Shown: positions 1-11,145, counted from the stretch's first letter. The stretch: 34,018 bases of DNA from Chara braunii (GCA_003427395.1 BFEA01000006.1:4074557-4108574); one strand, 5' to 3'. Program-made: numbers and translations. Notes: generated by a model not told the origin, from the sequence alone.

Positions 1-1480
1 CTTTCTCTCACTTGGTGATGTGGCGGTGCCTTCCTAATTGCTCCATAGCACATGTATGTATGTGTTGTAGTCTCATTGGTGCAACTTAAATCTTTTTCTC
101 ACTTGGTGATGTACCGGTTCCCATATGTGTGTATGCCGTAATTCCATTTGTCCTGGTTCAGTCTTTCTCTCAGATGGTGATGTGGCGGGGCTTTCCTAGT
201 TCCTTCATAGCTCATGTATGTATGTGTTGTAGTCTCATTGGTGCAAGTTCAGTCTCTCTCTCACTTGGTGATGTGCCGGTTCGCCCCTAGCTGCTCCATA
301 TCTCGTGTATGTATCTGATGTAGTCTCATTGGTGCAAGTTAAGTCTTCCTTTCACTTGGTGATGTGTCGATTCTTCCTAGTTGCTCCATAGCTCATGTAT
401 GTATGTGTTGTAGTCTCATTGATGCAAGTTCAACCTTTCTCCCACTTGGTGATGTACCGGTTCCTTCCTAGTTGCTCCACAACCTCTATGTCTGTATGCT
501 GCACTCTCACTTGTGCAAGTTCAATATTTCTCTCACTTGGTGATGTACCGGTTCCTTCCTAATTGTTCCATAGCTTACATATGTGTACGATATAGATTTA
601 TTTGTGTAAGTTCAGTCTTTGTGTCACTTGGTGATGTGTCGGTTGCTTCCTAGTTGCTCCACAACTCACATGTGTGTATGCTGCACTCCCACTTATACAA
701 GTTCGGTCTTTCCCTAACTTGGTGATGTACCGGCTCCTTCCTAGTTGCTCCATAGCGCACATGTGTGTATGTTGCGCTCTCACTTATCCAAGTTCAGTCT
801 TTCTCTCACTTGGTGTTGTGTCGGTTCCTTCCTAGTTGCTCCATAGCACATGTACGTATGTGCTATAGTCTCATTGATGCAAGTTCAGTCTTTCTCTCAC
901 TTGGTGATGTGTCGGTTCCTTCCTAGTTGTTCCATAGGTCACATGTGTGTATGTTGTGGATCCATTTGTGCGAGTTCAGTTTTTCGCTCACTTTGTGATG
1001 TGCTGGTTCCTTCCTAGTTGCTCTGTAGCTCACATGTGTGTATGTTGCACCCCCACTTGTGCAAGTTTAGTCTTTCCTCACTTGGCGATATGCCGGTTCC
1101 CTCCTAGTTGCTCCATAGCTCACATATGTGTATGCTACACTCTCACTTGTGCAAGTTCAGTCCTCTCTCGGTTGGTGATATGCCGGTTCAGATCTGTTGC
1201 TTCCATAACTCTATGTGCATGTATAGGATAATCACACTTGTGATGTTCAGTCTTCCCTTCGCCCGGTGATGTACCGGTTCAGATTTTGCTGCCTCCATAA
1301 CTATGCGCATGTGTAGGATAGTCACACTTGTGCTGTTCAGTCCTCCCCTCGCCCGGTGATGTACCGGTTCAGATCTTGCTGCCTCCATAGCTCTATGTGC
1401 ATGTGTAAGCCCGTTACACTTGTGTTGATTAAGTATTTCTCTCACTTAATGATGTGTCGGTTCAGATCTTCAAAACGGGG
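1..1480 (+). repeat. Minisatellite, ~91-bp unit, about 16 copies, in the 5' LTR
   Basis: The phrase CACTTGGTGATGT recurs about every 85-96 bases (near 10, 101, 260, 354, 450, 535, 623, 716, 898, 990 and 1078, plus variants). Each is followed by CGGTTCCTTCCTAGTTGCTCC and a TG-rich stretch (ATGTATGTATGTG). One short spacing of about 69 bases occurs near 101-170. The last three or four units, from about 1180, drift towards CCCGGTGATGTACCGG. Open frames here are repeat translations. Confidence 0.93.
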
Positions 1481-1520
1481 ATGGTACGCCGAGTAAGGAT
1501 AAGACTTGATTAGGATTAGG

Positions 1521-1522
<2 letters not shown>

Positions 1523-1588
<66 letters not shown>
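1523..1588 (+). repeat. (CT)n microsatellite in the 5' LTR
   Basis: An uninterrupted CT tract of about 65 bases follows GATTAGGATTAGGGA. The same junction exists in the 3' LTR near 19540, so the tract is an ancestral part of this LTR. Confidence 0.97.
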
Positions 1589-1589
<1 letters not shown>

Positions 1590-1954
1590 CTCCCCCCCTC
1601 TCACTTCCCCTCTCTCTCTTCCATTCATCTATTTCATTTTTTGGTCCTCCTTCCTCTACCTCTCCCATAATCTAAGTCTAAACCTTTTTCTCTTCCCACT
1701 TGGCATGCAACCAACCTTCTCCTCTCACTTGTTACATTGCCAGGGGACAAACAGTGAAAGAAAGTTGACCTCACTTGGTGGAGAAAGAGGGCAAGGGAAG
1801 GACTGTCGGTCCCTTGCACTACCAATAAGAAAAAGGAAGAGAATATTTGAAAGCGGTGAGCGCAAAAACGCTGAGGAATCGGAAAGTGCATTAGTCCAAA
1901 GGGGACTAAAGGAAGAGATTGTTGACTAAGAAAAAGGTCAGTTGAGAAGAGGAT

Positions 1955-2250
1955 GGGCTGGCCGAGTATGGTAAAAGAAACGGGAAGGAAGCCGAGGGCT
2001 AAGAAAGAAAAAATAGGCATGTGGGAAGGGCTATGTGTTGACCCCAATGGGGGATTGCATTGGTCTTGTATGGTAAAAGGAACGGGAAGGAAGCCGAGGG
2101 CTAAGAAAGAATGTGTTGGCCGAGTATGGGCTGGCCGAGTATGGTAAAAAGAACGGGAAGGAAGTCGAGGGCTAAGAAAGAAAAAATAGGCATGTGGGAA
2201 GGGCTATGTGTTGACCCCAATGGGGGATTGTATTGGTCTTGGCATTTGCG
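1955..2250 (+). repeat. Segmental tandem duplication private to the 5' LTR
   Basis: GGGCTGGCCGAGTATGGTAA occurs near 1955 and again near 2129, and the block through GGGCTATGTGTTGACCCC is repeated with a ~174-base period. A third partial copy of the segment around ACGGGAAGGAAGCCGAGGGC lies near 2080. The corresponding place in the 3' LTR (about 19940-20035) has a single copy, so the duplication arose in this LTR after insertion or in its template. Confidence 0.88.
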
Positions 2251-2260
2251 TTTGACTGTG

Positions 2261-2269
2261 CAGGTGAGT
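2261..2269 (+). promoter_or_regulatory. Candidate 5' splice site in the 5' LTR
   Basis: CAG|GTGAGTAA matches the eukaryotic splice-donor consensus almost perfectly and is kept in the 3' LTR at 20059-20067 although neighbouring bases differ. Its use is inferred, supported by acceptor consensus sequences directly before gag and before the post-integrase ORF. Confidence 0.4.
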
Positions 2270-4668
2270 AACATTGGGATGTCTTGAGTGGGACTGGGCT
2301 GGGTAGGCCAAGCGGCAAAGAAAACGGGGAAAGGCAAAGGGCCAAGGGACCCTTGGTACCTATGAATCCGGGCCTTTGTGTATAAGACCTTGAGTGTCGA
2401 ATGAGAGATGAATGAAGTCTTGAGTGGTCGAAGTGTGAGGGAATCCTTTGTAAGCGTATGGAGGGCCCGAAAAGACTAAGGGGCATGCATCAATGGTAAT
2501 GAATGGAATGTGTGAAACACGAAAATGTGTAAGGACGAAGGGGGAAGACGGCGTCGCAGCCCCCCGATGATGCCATAGGACTGTTGCTTTAGGGAAATGG
2601 TGCGCGGCCTAAGGAATACGCTTAGCCTATGCACAAAAGAAAAAGAACCCCTAGATTGCTTGAGCATTGGCAATTGCCTGCGAACACAATCAAAAATCAA
2701 AAAACAAAAAATTACGCTTGCGAAAAGATCAGCGAGACTACCACCCGACGTGAGGGTTGAGCTACATCCCCAATTTCAAAGCTCTCTCGCTTCATGGCCC
2801 ACCCCCATCCATCTCAAAGCACTAGGTGGGGGTGGCCCCGTGACGAATGGCCCGCACCCTGAGCATGAGCGTGGCCGAGCCAACTCGGACCCGCAATGGG
2901 GTCGACACAGGCTCGAAAGCCTAACGGGGTTAGGCCCTTCAAAAATGGTGGAGGTGACGGGAATAGGGTTAAATTGACCCTATCCATCCCGAGGGAGCCG
3001 CCCGACGCATAGACGTATATACAACCAAAGATAAGGAAATGAGAACTTGGGTTTGTTGTTCCCTTTGAGAGAATCAAATTTTAGAGTGGTTGGGTGCATG
3101 GCATGGCCAGGCCTGGAGGTATAACATGCATGATGCTCACTTAATCATCTCACCCCTTTGGGGAGTGGCTCTAGCCCCCCTTCCTCCGGAGCTGGTGTTC
3201 GCCAGTCCGGGGAAGCTTAGGGCAAGTTGCAGGTCGACCCTTCCTCTTCGTGTGAAAGAAGGGCTCCGGTTACCTGGCAAGCGATTGGTGCTTCGATTTC
3301 GGTCGGGATCCAATAAAAATCCTATGGCGGAGTGATCCGACTAGCTGGGTGCTTTTCTCTCTTCTCCTTCTGAGCCCAGCGGGCTCATGCACTATACACT
3401 TGAGATGCTTGAAGGAACCAACATGAGCACAACAGTAATCGAGAAAAGAACAATCCTGCCCTATGAAGCGACAAACGAAAGAAGAGAATAAGAATGAAGT
3501 TGCTAGACTCCAAAGAAAACTAGCTCACCTTTGAAGATGCTCACGAAAGGGAACAGACCATTATGTATGGACAATAAGGGGAGTGGCACGCACAATCCTG
3601 AGAGATAATGCGAGGCATGGGTAGGATGCGTTGGATGCACCTTGGGAAAGGCACTTGTACTATGTGTGTCCCATTTGGGACTCGTGATCTACATGAGGGG
3701 AAATTGAGCGTCCTGCCTACGGAAGGAAAGGGTGGGTCTGAACCAACTGGGGCGGGTTGCAAAACGTCGTTTCTATTGAAGTGTCGTCTGGTCTCATGTG
3801 TGGGAGGTTGGGCCACCCGACTGTTGGGCAGGAGTTGGTCTAGTAGCACTGCTTCCCGGGCGGACCGAGCATGGCTTGACACCTAGCCCAGACGGGATGC
3901 GAAACGTCTCCTCAAGCAGGGCGACTGCTTGTCGACAGACGAAGGAGGACCGCTGCATGTGGGCCAAGGAGGGAGCCTCAGAGACGATTAGTAGCTTCTC
4001 GGAGTACGACATGAGAAAGGCTAACTCTTATGTGACCGATGGAAGTGAATGCCCAGACGGTTGACTTTTGCTCCTACCGGGGTGCGCGGGTTGATTCCCG
4101 ATACCAACAAAGGTGTGCAAGAGCGGCAAGACAGAATGGGGTATTCTGGGCAAACGGAGAGGGGTAATACCCTGTGCCAGAGTCGAGGTACAGCGCTCGC
4201 GACGGTTGCGTTGTGCTTGAGGTATGGGATAAAACTCAACCGATAGTAACAGTGGAGAGACCACTTTGGAAAGAGGCTGGGGAGGAGATGACCGTGCCTG
4301 TATATGAGATTGCCTGAGTTTTTCATTTTTTGTATCCCCCCTGTAAAGATGATTGAGATACGAGTGTTGGGCTGGGCCAAGGTTCTAGTTTATTCTCACC
4401 CCCTCCTAAGTCCGCACGAGTGAGTGAAGACCACGAGAGGAAGAGATAGAGGTCGGCTTTGAAAAGAACCAAGAGAACGAGTTTGGGTGAAAGGGGACCG
4501 GTCATGGGTATTAGAGGGAGGTTATAATTTGAGAATAGGGAGGCAAACTAGGCTAGACCTTGATGAGGGGTCTGAAATATTCTTATCCAGGATGTAGGCT
4601 GATCGAACCCGAGAACCAGGGTCGGTGCTTGGTTGTGGAAAAACAAGGATCGGGTGCTGAAACCAAGA

Positions 4669-4686
4669 TGGCGCCGTGACTATCAT
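4669..4686 (+). other. Primer-binding site, tRNA-Asp type
   Basis: TGGCGCCGTGAC begins three bases after a CA that would end the LTR. The first nine bases equal the reverse complement of the plant tRNA-Asp 3' end (TGGCGCCGT...), the primer known for Athila-like elements. The match weakens after base nine, consistent with decay or with another tRNA. Confidence 0.55.
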
Positions 4687-4712
4687 CCCCAATCTATTCC
4701 AGCGGACCGGAA

Positions 4713-5432
4713 ATGCCAATAGATGTTAAGGACGGGGTATCCGTCGTTCTATCGGAAGAAGGGACCTAAACGGATCTAGAGCCGACATACCAAACCGTGA
4801 TGTTGGGCGAGGGGGACGCCTTCCTGTGGATAGAAACATTGTGGACCAAGGTCAGCCTAACCCGGCTCACGCCAAGCTTGACAGACTTGGAGTTTCGGCA
4901 GACTATGGAAGCTTGGGGCTAGATCTACTTGTCCAAGGGAGGAGAAAACACAATGGTTGTGGACTTGGTATTAGGGATCGTCCCGTATGAATTGTTTAGG
5001 CGGGCGGAACGGAAACTTGTGTGGGCGGTATGTCAGTGGGAAAAGATGGAAATGGACAATATTAGGCGGCCACTCAGGACGATAAGGTGTACCGTGCCTC
5101 TGTTATTAGTAGACGCGGTCTTCGGGATCCAGAGTAGGCTGGTGCGGATACGCCAGTCCATGACGAACCTTGGGCTGTACCAAGGCGCCCGACAGGACTT
5201 CTTCCGTCTATCGATCGAAAGGGGGTCCTTCGAAGGGAATTGGGCAAGGGAGTTAGCTGAAATATTAAACTATCTCAGCACGGATGAGGTGTTTGTCCCA
5301 AACCCCGTCCGTTGGAAAATAATCTATAGGAATGTAGCAGTAGGGAAGATGTTTCTGGATGGGCTGAAAGACCTATGATATGAGGAAGAGGACAATCTCA
5401 CCGATGAGGAGGAAGATGATGCAATTGAGGAC
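4713..5432 (+). pseudogene. Unknown-domain repeat A (first of four) upstream of gag
   Basis: Not a family I recognise. An ATG at 4713 opens a frame that runs, with in-frame stops at 4767 and about 4920, to a stop at 5376-5378. The frame then continues into an acidic tail (EEEDNLTDEEEDDAIED) to about 5432. Landmarks shared with the other copies, in order: a hydrophobic FLWIE..LW block near the start, a Y-x-S-K-G-G block, an arginine-rich A-x-R segment, a VDAVFG-like block, F-x-R-L-S-I-E-R-G-S-F-E, an ELAEIL helix, and a closing I-Y-R-N-V...G segment. It lies just after the primer site in the same frame as repeats B and C, so an ancestral polyprotein is likely. No signal peptide or clear membrane span is visible. 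Confidence 0.6.
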
Positions 5433-5447
5433 TGAGACTTTTGAGGA

Positions 5448-6254
5448 ATGGGTCCGAGAGCAGGAATAATATGGGCGGTTGGCACTGTGCAGGGGACAAG
5501 CATGGCTAGGGAACAAAGCTTAAGCAACCGGATGTTTAAGGGATGGAAACCAAGAAGGCTTGGAAAAGGAATAGAAATGATCTTGCCGACAAGAAATGAG
5601 TGGAGAGGAACGACTTGCGACTGGGTAGGGAAGGAGATTGCACCCGCGCTATTGTTTCTATGGATAGAAAGGGCGTGGAACCCATTCAGAGAGGAAGAAG
5701 GATGGGACGATGTAGCCGAAGGGAATGTGAAATTCCTCGGGACGGTGTACCAATCGAAGAAAGGTTGGCATCTGTTCTGTGTAGCACTAGCATCTGAATA
5801 AAACCCAATGTGGATCTTGGGGGAGGCCGAGCGACAGACTCGCTATATGGGCTACGAATTCGCCAACGAAGGGTGGGATGAAGCAAGCAGTAGGGTCGTA
5901 ATGGGAGGATGGGAGGAGCTCAGGCTGCCATGCCAGTTAGTCCAGGTCTGGGTGCCTCATTTTGTGGCGGATTGGTTCGGTGGATACGAACACATCCTCG
6001 TGGTGGCGGAAACCTTGGATGAAGCATACCTGGGCTTCTCATGGTTGGTCGAGGCCTACTATAAGATCTCGTTGGAAGTAGGACCCCTCTATGCGGATAG
6101 AGCAAAGGAGGTCGTCGACATCTTGAGGGTTATGAAGGATGACCGGACTGATGTGGACAACGGAACCGAGGATGCAATACTTCGTCCTGAGGTGGCCGCC
6201 ACCCCCTTGTATGTAGGCGACGTATTCCTGTTGTTTGAAGTTCTGTGGTTTTAG
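5448..6254 (+). pseudogene. Unknown-domain repeat B (best-preserved copy)
   Basis: One frame of 269 codons is interrupted only by a TAA at 5799-5801, between CVALASE and NPMWILGEAER. It shows the whole module: LLFLWIERAW, then LGTVYQSKKGWHLFCVALAS, GEAERQTRYMGYEFANEGW, VMGGWEEL, VWVPHFVADWFGG, EAYYKISLEVGPLYADRAKE, VVDILRVMK, and a closing PLYVGDVFLLFE. After its stop the same frame goes on through a strongly basic stretch (PLKRKRRQRRP), which resembles a nuclear localisation signal, into repeat C. Many tryptophans, conserved glycines and mixed charge suggest a folded globular domain. Function unknown; position matches the extra ORF1 known in Ogre-type elements, but I cannot claim homology. 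Confidence 0.62.
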
Positions 6255-6344
6255 TCTGAAGCGCGACCCCTAAAACGAAAAAGGCGCCAACGACGGCCGA
6301 TAGGAAGATGGGAAGTAGGTAGGGAACAAGATCCAGGGTCAGAA

Positions 6345-7044
6345 ATGAGAGTACAATGGGAGGGAGATTATCGCAGTAAGGGTGAAAGGACTGAATCTAG
6401 CAAGTGTGGAATCCGGATGGATGCAGTATACCTAGTGGTGGAACTGGAATGGCGTGCAAGAGGGGAGCTCGGGGGTGTGAACTTGGACCTTCCAGGACGC
6501 GTACATGCCACCGGTTCTCTGTACCTATCGGAAGAAGGGTGGCGCACCTTTGGAATCACCTTGGCTTCCGGGGGCGACCCCATGCGAATGCTCAAAGGGA
6601 CTTGGCAAATAACCTGGCGAGAGGGGTTCGAATTCGCGGATCCGGAGAGAGGCGACGTAATGGCTGAGGTAAGAACTGTCATGGCAGGAACCTTTACCCT
6701 GCCAAACAAAATCGTACCAATGAGCCTGCCGCCCTTTCTATTGAGACGAATGAGAGGCATAGAACGAACAGGCGGTAGCTGCACTAGCTAGGCCAAGCTT
6801 TGAAAAAACATCATTGTGTCAAGAGTATTACCGTACCTTTCTAGAGATGGGGCCGTTTGAGGAAGAACAGGGGTACGGAGTTCTCTGTGTTTTGCGTGCG
6901 GCTGTAGCAACTAGACCAAGGATCCCACTAGTAAGTGATGAAACTATGTGGGGAGTCATTAGGCGCGAAGTAAGTCGCGGAATGACCTACATAGACGACA
7001 TCTATCGTTTATTCGAGCTACCAGAGGAGGAGGCAACCCAATAA
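6345..7044 (+). pseudogene. Unknown-domain repeat C (internally shortened)
   Basis: The first part (6345-6791) keeps AVYLVVELEW, TGSLYLSEEGWRTFGITLAS, a GFEFADPERG block and VPMSLPPFLL in the same frame as repeats A and B. It then breaks. The second part (6814-7044, a different frame) resumes with QEYYRTFLEMGPFEEEQGYG, VLCVLRAA, IRREVSRGMTYIDDIYRLFE and an acidic end. The segment corresponding to VPHFVADWFGG...ETLDEA of repeat B is missing, so a small deletion and frameshift lie at about 6735-6810. The upstream start at 6814 is not a real initiation site. Confidence 0.58.
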
Positions 7045-7248
7045 AGAGGAAAAGAAAAACAAGAGTGATGGAAAGGACGGGGTAGGAAGCAAGAGGACAA
7101 CTAACAATATCCAGGGCCATTGAAGGAATAAGAGGGATTTACTTTCTGTCTGAACCATGCAGGAATCCACCAACCGGCGATGGCAATGAGGCGCACCCAA
7201 ACATCACGATGACCTACGCACCCGCGACCACCCACGGAGAGCAGTAAC

Positions 7249-7974
7249 GTGTGGGAAGTGTTGCTCCTAGCAAGCTACAAGGTTCAAGGGATTGACGTAG
7301 AATGGCGAACTGTGACCTTGGGACGAAACCAAGCTTTTATGATGGTAGAATGCCTATGGAGCGGAATGAGATTCAATAGGGGGTCAGAAGATGACCTGTA
7401 CACTGACCTAAGGGTGACTGGAACCGTGTATCCACCTGAGACTGCGTGGCACATGCTAGGGACCGAGATGGCACTAGGGTATGGACTGCTGCCAATCTTT
7501 CGAAGAGCAGCTAGGGCATTGAACCGGATAGGCCAAGAAATTCGGGGAAGAAGGAATGTAGGACTGAGAACTCGGGTGGAAATAGGAGGACGGCGAGAGT
7601 TTAGAGCCCCGATGGTGGGATTACAGTGTCGAATACCCCGCTTTATGATAGACTTGGTGTTCGGGAGCCTCGCGAGGGCAAGGGACCTGGTGAATGCAAC
7701 CATAATTTGGGTACAGCACTTCCAGCCGCAGACGACGGGAATGTTTTACGATGTGTCGGTAAAACACGGGCCGTTTTGAGGGAATCGGGCTCGGGAATCG
7801 CCAAAACCCATCCAGATCTTGATATTCGGGATGCCACATCTGGCTAATGAAGAATACGAGTCAATAATTATTAGAGAAATAAGAATGGGAGAGAACTACC
7901 TCACTGGGGTGGCTAGCGTGTTTGAAGAGCCCGTCGAACAGGACAAGCCTGAGGAGGAAGGTGGCCAAATGTGA
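7249..7974 (+). pseudogene. Unknown-domain repeat D (last copy)
   Basis: The module is read in one frame: AFMMVECLW, TGTVYPPETAWHMLGTEMAL, a long arginine-rich middle, RIPRFMIDLVFGSLARARD, MFYDVSVKHGPF, then an in-frame TGA at 7777-7779. The same frame continues through MPHLANEEYESIIIREIRMG and GENYLTGVASVFEEPVEQ to an acidic end and stop at 7972-7974. The C-terminal signature I-x-R-E-(V/I)-x(2-3)-G-x(2)-Y-L-x(2)-V aligns with repeats A to C. The frame equals that of the second half of repeat C, so only one frameshift separates four copies spread over 3.2 kb. Confidence 0.6.
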
Positions 7975-8392
7975 ATACTAGCTATGAGATGCTAAACGAA
8001 AGCGAAAATAGCGATCTGCGGGAAGATAGCAATTGGAGTCCTACTCTATAGAAGGGTACGCCAGAAAAGGACTAGGATGGCCGCTACCACCAAGGGCACT
8101 AGAGGTGTCCAAAGGATGGCAAGGCAAAAGGTCATCTCCAAAAGAGGGACCCACCCCGTCATGGACGCGCCACCTTAGATCCGATGCGCGGTGGTGTCAA
8201 AACGCCAACCCATAGCGGCAGGCTTTCCAACTGTAAAAGCGAGCGATATCCTGCAAACCAAAAAAGGAGGGCAGACCTGTTACAACCATCATAAAAAAAT
8301 AGAAATATTAGAATGGATGGGGAGACTATGAAACCGACAGTGAGCCTTAGGACCTGAAAATCCTAAGAACTTTGGACAATTTGCCATTCTAG
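7975..8392 (+). other. Spacer between the repeat ORF and gag
   Basis: No open frame with recognisable content. It becomes A-rich around 8280-8400 and ends in the pyrimidine tract of the candidate splice acceptor. Confidence 0.6.
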
Positions 8393-8395
8393 GAA

Positions 8396-8416
8396 CTTTT
8401 TTTTCCCTATGTGCAG
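8396..8416 (+). promoter_or_regulatory. Candidate 3' splice site just before gag
   Basis: CTTTTTTTTCCCTATGTGCAG is a textbook pyrimidine tract plus CAG, and the gag start codon follows 14 bases later at 8430. Joining it to the LTR donor at 2263 would remove the 5.7-6.2 kb holding the primer site and the four-repeat ORF, giving a gag/pol message. Inferred. Confidence 0.42.
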
Positions 8417-8429
8417 GTTTAAGAGAAGG

Positions 8430-9795
8430 ATGGCGACTGAAGAAAAAGCAGGGAGTCTACGAAGTAAGGGGAGTCAGAGCATAGAGAAAGATGTAGAACA
8501 AAACGAGGAGGGACCGGGAATCGACAAACCCGGAAGGTACTAAGGAAAGAAGGAAGGAAGCTGCAATCGGGAAAAGCTTAAGAAAAGTTGGAGGAAGCAA
8601 GCGAGGAACTCAAAAAACTAGGGGGGATAGGGATAAAGGCAGCCCGGCGCCACAAGCATCGAAAGGCGCGCTGTCAAAGAAGGTGAGACTAACGGACGCT
8701 CGAAAGAAATTAACCGAAATAGAGAGGAGAACAGCGGAATATAAAGCAAAACTCATGGAAGAGATGATGAATGAGGGCGAGGGGCACTCCGCCAGAGAAA
8801 GGCCACGCGGAGAGCAAGGAACAAATCAAAGGCGAGGGAACCGAGATGATATTATACAAAGAAGGAAGGATAGGACCAGGGAGCGTAGAGAGACGCCGAC
8901 CAAGAAAGGAAAGGAGAGAACGGAATCTCCGGGAAGGGACGCAGAAAAAGCTACCAATCCACCTGCTATAGACAGCGGGGCAAGCCGACCAGCAGCCTCA
9001 CCCATAATTGCAAGGGGGTGCGAAGGACTTTGGAGCTTAAGAGAGAGGGTGCTAGGATGGTTCGACGCGGAAGGGACGACAAAGGTTGGAGAAGGGGTAA
9101 AAGTCGGTAAGGAAGAACAAGGCTTCAGCACCGCCGACGGAACAGGAGGAACCGAGGGAGGACTTAGAAAGATGGTGTCTTCCCTCACGCGTGCGCTAAA
9201 TAAAAATCAGGGGTACCTGGCCGATGCCAAGAAGAAGCTGACGTTCGATGGGGCAAATATCACGAAATTCCTAACAGACTACGAGAACTTGGTGGCACTA
9301 TTAAGATGGAGTGAGGAAGAGAAGACGGAGCACCTAGGGCAGCATGTGTTACTGAAGAGAAGATGCAGAACCTAGGGCAGCATGTGTCACTGAACCTAGG
9401 AAGGGACATAATGGCCATTGTCGCCACCAATGGATCCTGGAAGGAGGTCCGGGACATAATGATGAGAAAAAACCTGGCAGCTGAGAAGATGGCTACGGAG
9501 ACGGAGATGGCTACAATGCAAAGAAAAAACTTTGCAACGTAGAACGATTTCTTGAGGGAATTCACCCTCGTGGCGTCGCGAATCCCAGGGGTAACCGACT
9601 GTATAATGAGTAAGTACTTCCTTAGGCAATTCACCGAGTTCGATAAAGATAAGATCCTATCTGCCTACCAACAAACCACGAAGTTTATGAATACACGGGA
9701 CGTCGACTTCAGTACAGTGATAGACATTGCTGAGAAGATGGTCCTGACCGACTCGTTGGCCCTACCGAAGGAGAGAGAGGTCATAGACTTAACCG
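8430..9795 (+). pseudogene. gag: gag-like ORF of the giant element (capsid region), frameshifted
   Basis: An ATG at 8430 opens MATEEKAGSLRSKGSQ... and stops at about 8541. A neighbouring frame, open from about 8497 to 9375, carries a very charged region (Lys/Arg/Glu, coiled-coil-like around KKLTEIERRTAEYKAKLMEE) followed by a capsid-type segment: KKLTFDGANITKFLTDYENL, then ALLRWSEEEK. A local duplication at about 9331-9390 breaks the frame. The capsid continues through LGRDIMAIVATNGSW, an in-frame TAG near 9541, NDFLREFTLV, YFLRQFTEFDKDKILSAYQQ and VIDIAEKMVLTD. This order matches Ty3/gypsy capsids, which assemble the retroelement particle. No zinc knuckle follows, because sequence is deleted after about 9795. 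The GTG at 8683 is internal, not a start. Confidence 0.72.
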
Positions 9796-11145
9796 CTGCA
9801 GGATATCAAAGAGCTTCTCTGCAGGTTCTTGGTGTATAACATCACTGTCAGTGGTCCCAAGAGTATCCTGGCGGTTCCAAAAGTAACCATCCTGGGTTTC
9901 GTTGTGGGTCATATGGGAGGAAGCCCGACCCGACCACGACGGATAAAAATCTCTCAATGGCCAACACCTCTACGTACCACAGCGGAAGTGAGGGCCCTCC
10001 TAGGGGTTGTGGGGTTTTGGAGAATTTTAATCAAATGCTTCGCTAAGATAGCTGAGCCCATTCGGGCCATCATTCGAAAGGAGAGTGCATTGGACTGGAC
10101 GGAGGAACGAGAAGCCGCCGTCCAGACCCTAAAAGACGTATTGACGTCCGAACAGCTCACCCTTGCTGCTCCATGCTTTAACGATGAGGTAGGGTGTTCG
10201 TTTGTACTCGAAACCGATGGGGGACCACAAGTTGTGGGAGGAGTCCTGATCCAAAGAGGGGAGGATGGGAGAGAACGACCAATCAGATTCGAAAGTAGGA
10301 CGTTGAACTCAGCTGAGTGTCGCTACTCTCAATTCAAGAAGGAGGTACTGATCGTTCTCCACTGTCTCAAAACCTTCCAAGCTTACCTCTTTGGAAGGAG
10401 GTTCATCTTGAGGATCGACCCGACAAACGTCGCAGTGGCATTGGAGAACTACAAGCCTATAGACCCTACTGTGGGAAGATGGGTTGGGTTCATTTGGGAG
10501 TTTGATTACAAGATCGAGCGCATAGCCGGTCTTAGGAGTAGGCCCGATGGCCTGAGCAGGGTTTGCATTACACCGGAAGGATTAGAGGAAGTGAAACCTA
10601 TTGATGCGTTCCTCGACTATCAGGGAGGGAACCTTGAGAACGAGATGGTGGAGCCTGCCTGCACATCCAGGGAGTTATTGATTAAGGCATTGGAAAAAGG
10701 GTCGCCCTCAGTAGTGGCAAAACTCAGGGAGGGAGCAATTACAAGGGTCGGTCGTAAGGAAGAGAAGGACTCGTGGGGTGACATTGTGGGGCCTCAAGAA
10801 GAATTGATGGCAATGGCTATAGGAGGATGGGAAGCAGTCATGAGTTTGGTTGAGTCATGGGAACAGAAGCGGCAACAGTACTTAGTAAACCAAGTACAGA
10901 ATGAACGGGAGGATCACATGGATCATCAGGAGTTTTTCCTCATTCGCACTTACGATGGGATCTTCAGAGAAATCGGCTTATTGCTAGTAGGAAACAAGGT
11001 GGCTAAAGAGTTCAGCCTCAAGGCCAGAGAAGAGGCCGAGAAGTATGTATTGAAGAATGAACATCTATTCAGGAAGGAGGAAGGCCTAATGCCTAGAAGG
11101 GTTGTGTGTGGGCGGCCTAGGCAGGTAGACATAATTCAAACGATG
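9796..11145 (+). pseudogene. pol: pol fragment: RT thumb, RNase H and linker; protease and RT palm deleted
   Basis: The frame begins abruptly with a thumb-like sequence (KELLCRFLVYNITVSG, ILGFVVG, then WPTPLRTTAEVRALLGVVGF), the end of a Ty3/gypsy RT. RNase H follows, with its acidic residues apparently kept (counted from 9829): D130 in VLETDGG, E172 in FKKEVL, D197 in LRIDPTN and D240 in SRPDGLSR. A ~200-residue linker leads to the integrase zinc region (VVCGRPRQVDIIQTMHDG), where the frame is lost. The fingers and palm with YxDD, and the whole aspartic protease, are missing. The reading starts straight out of gag around the two CTGCAGG copies at 9796-9826. RNase H would degrade RNA in hybrids, but without RT this copy is dead. 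Confidence 0.85.

Larger units (their letters stand above)
1..4665 (+). mobile_element. 5' LTR of the giant element (start lies before the window)
   Basis: The part up to about 2945 is matched by the 3' LTR: the same order of minisatellite, (CT)n tract, a block beginning near CTTGGCAT, a splice-donor-like site, and a closing block around CTAACGGGGTTA. The right end is placed at the CA at 4664-4665, three bases before a primer-site match. The segment 2950-4665 has no second copy in the window because the 3' LTR is truncated, so its assignment to the LTR rests on the primer site alone. I found no credible gene in 2950-4665; open frames there are short and unrelated to anything I know. Confidence 0.6.

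Noticed and set aside
1-1480. Open frames through the minisatellite on both strands
   Set aside because: They follow the repeat period and change frame with unit length; they are translations of tandem repeats.
10560-11130. Second (Tat-type) RNase H between RNase H and integrase
   Set aside because: The linker shows no acidic RNase H motif order, so I did not claim a Tat assignment.
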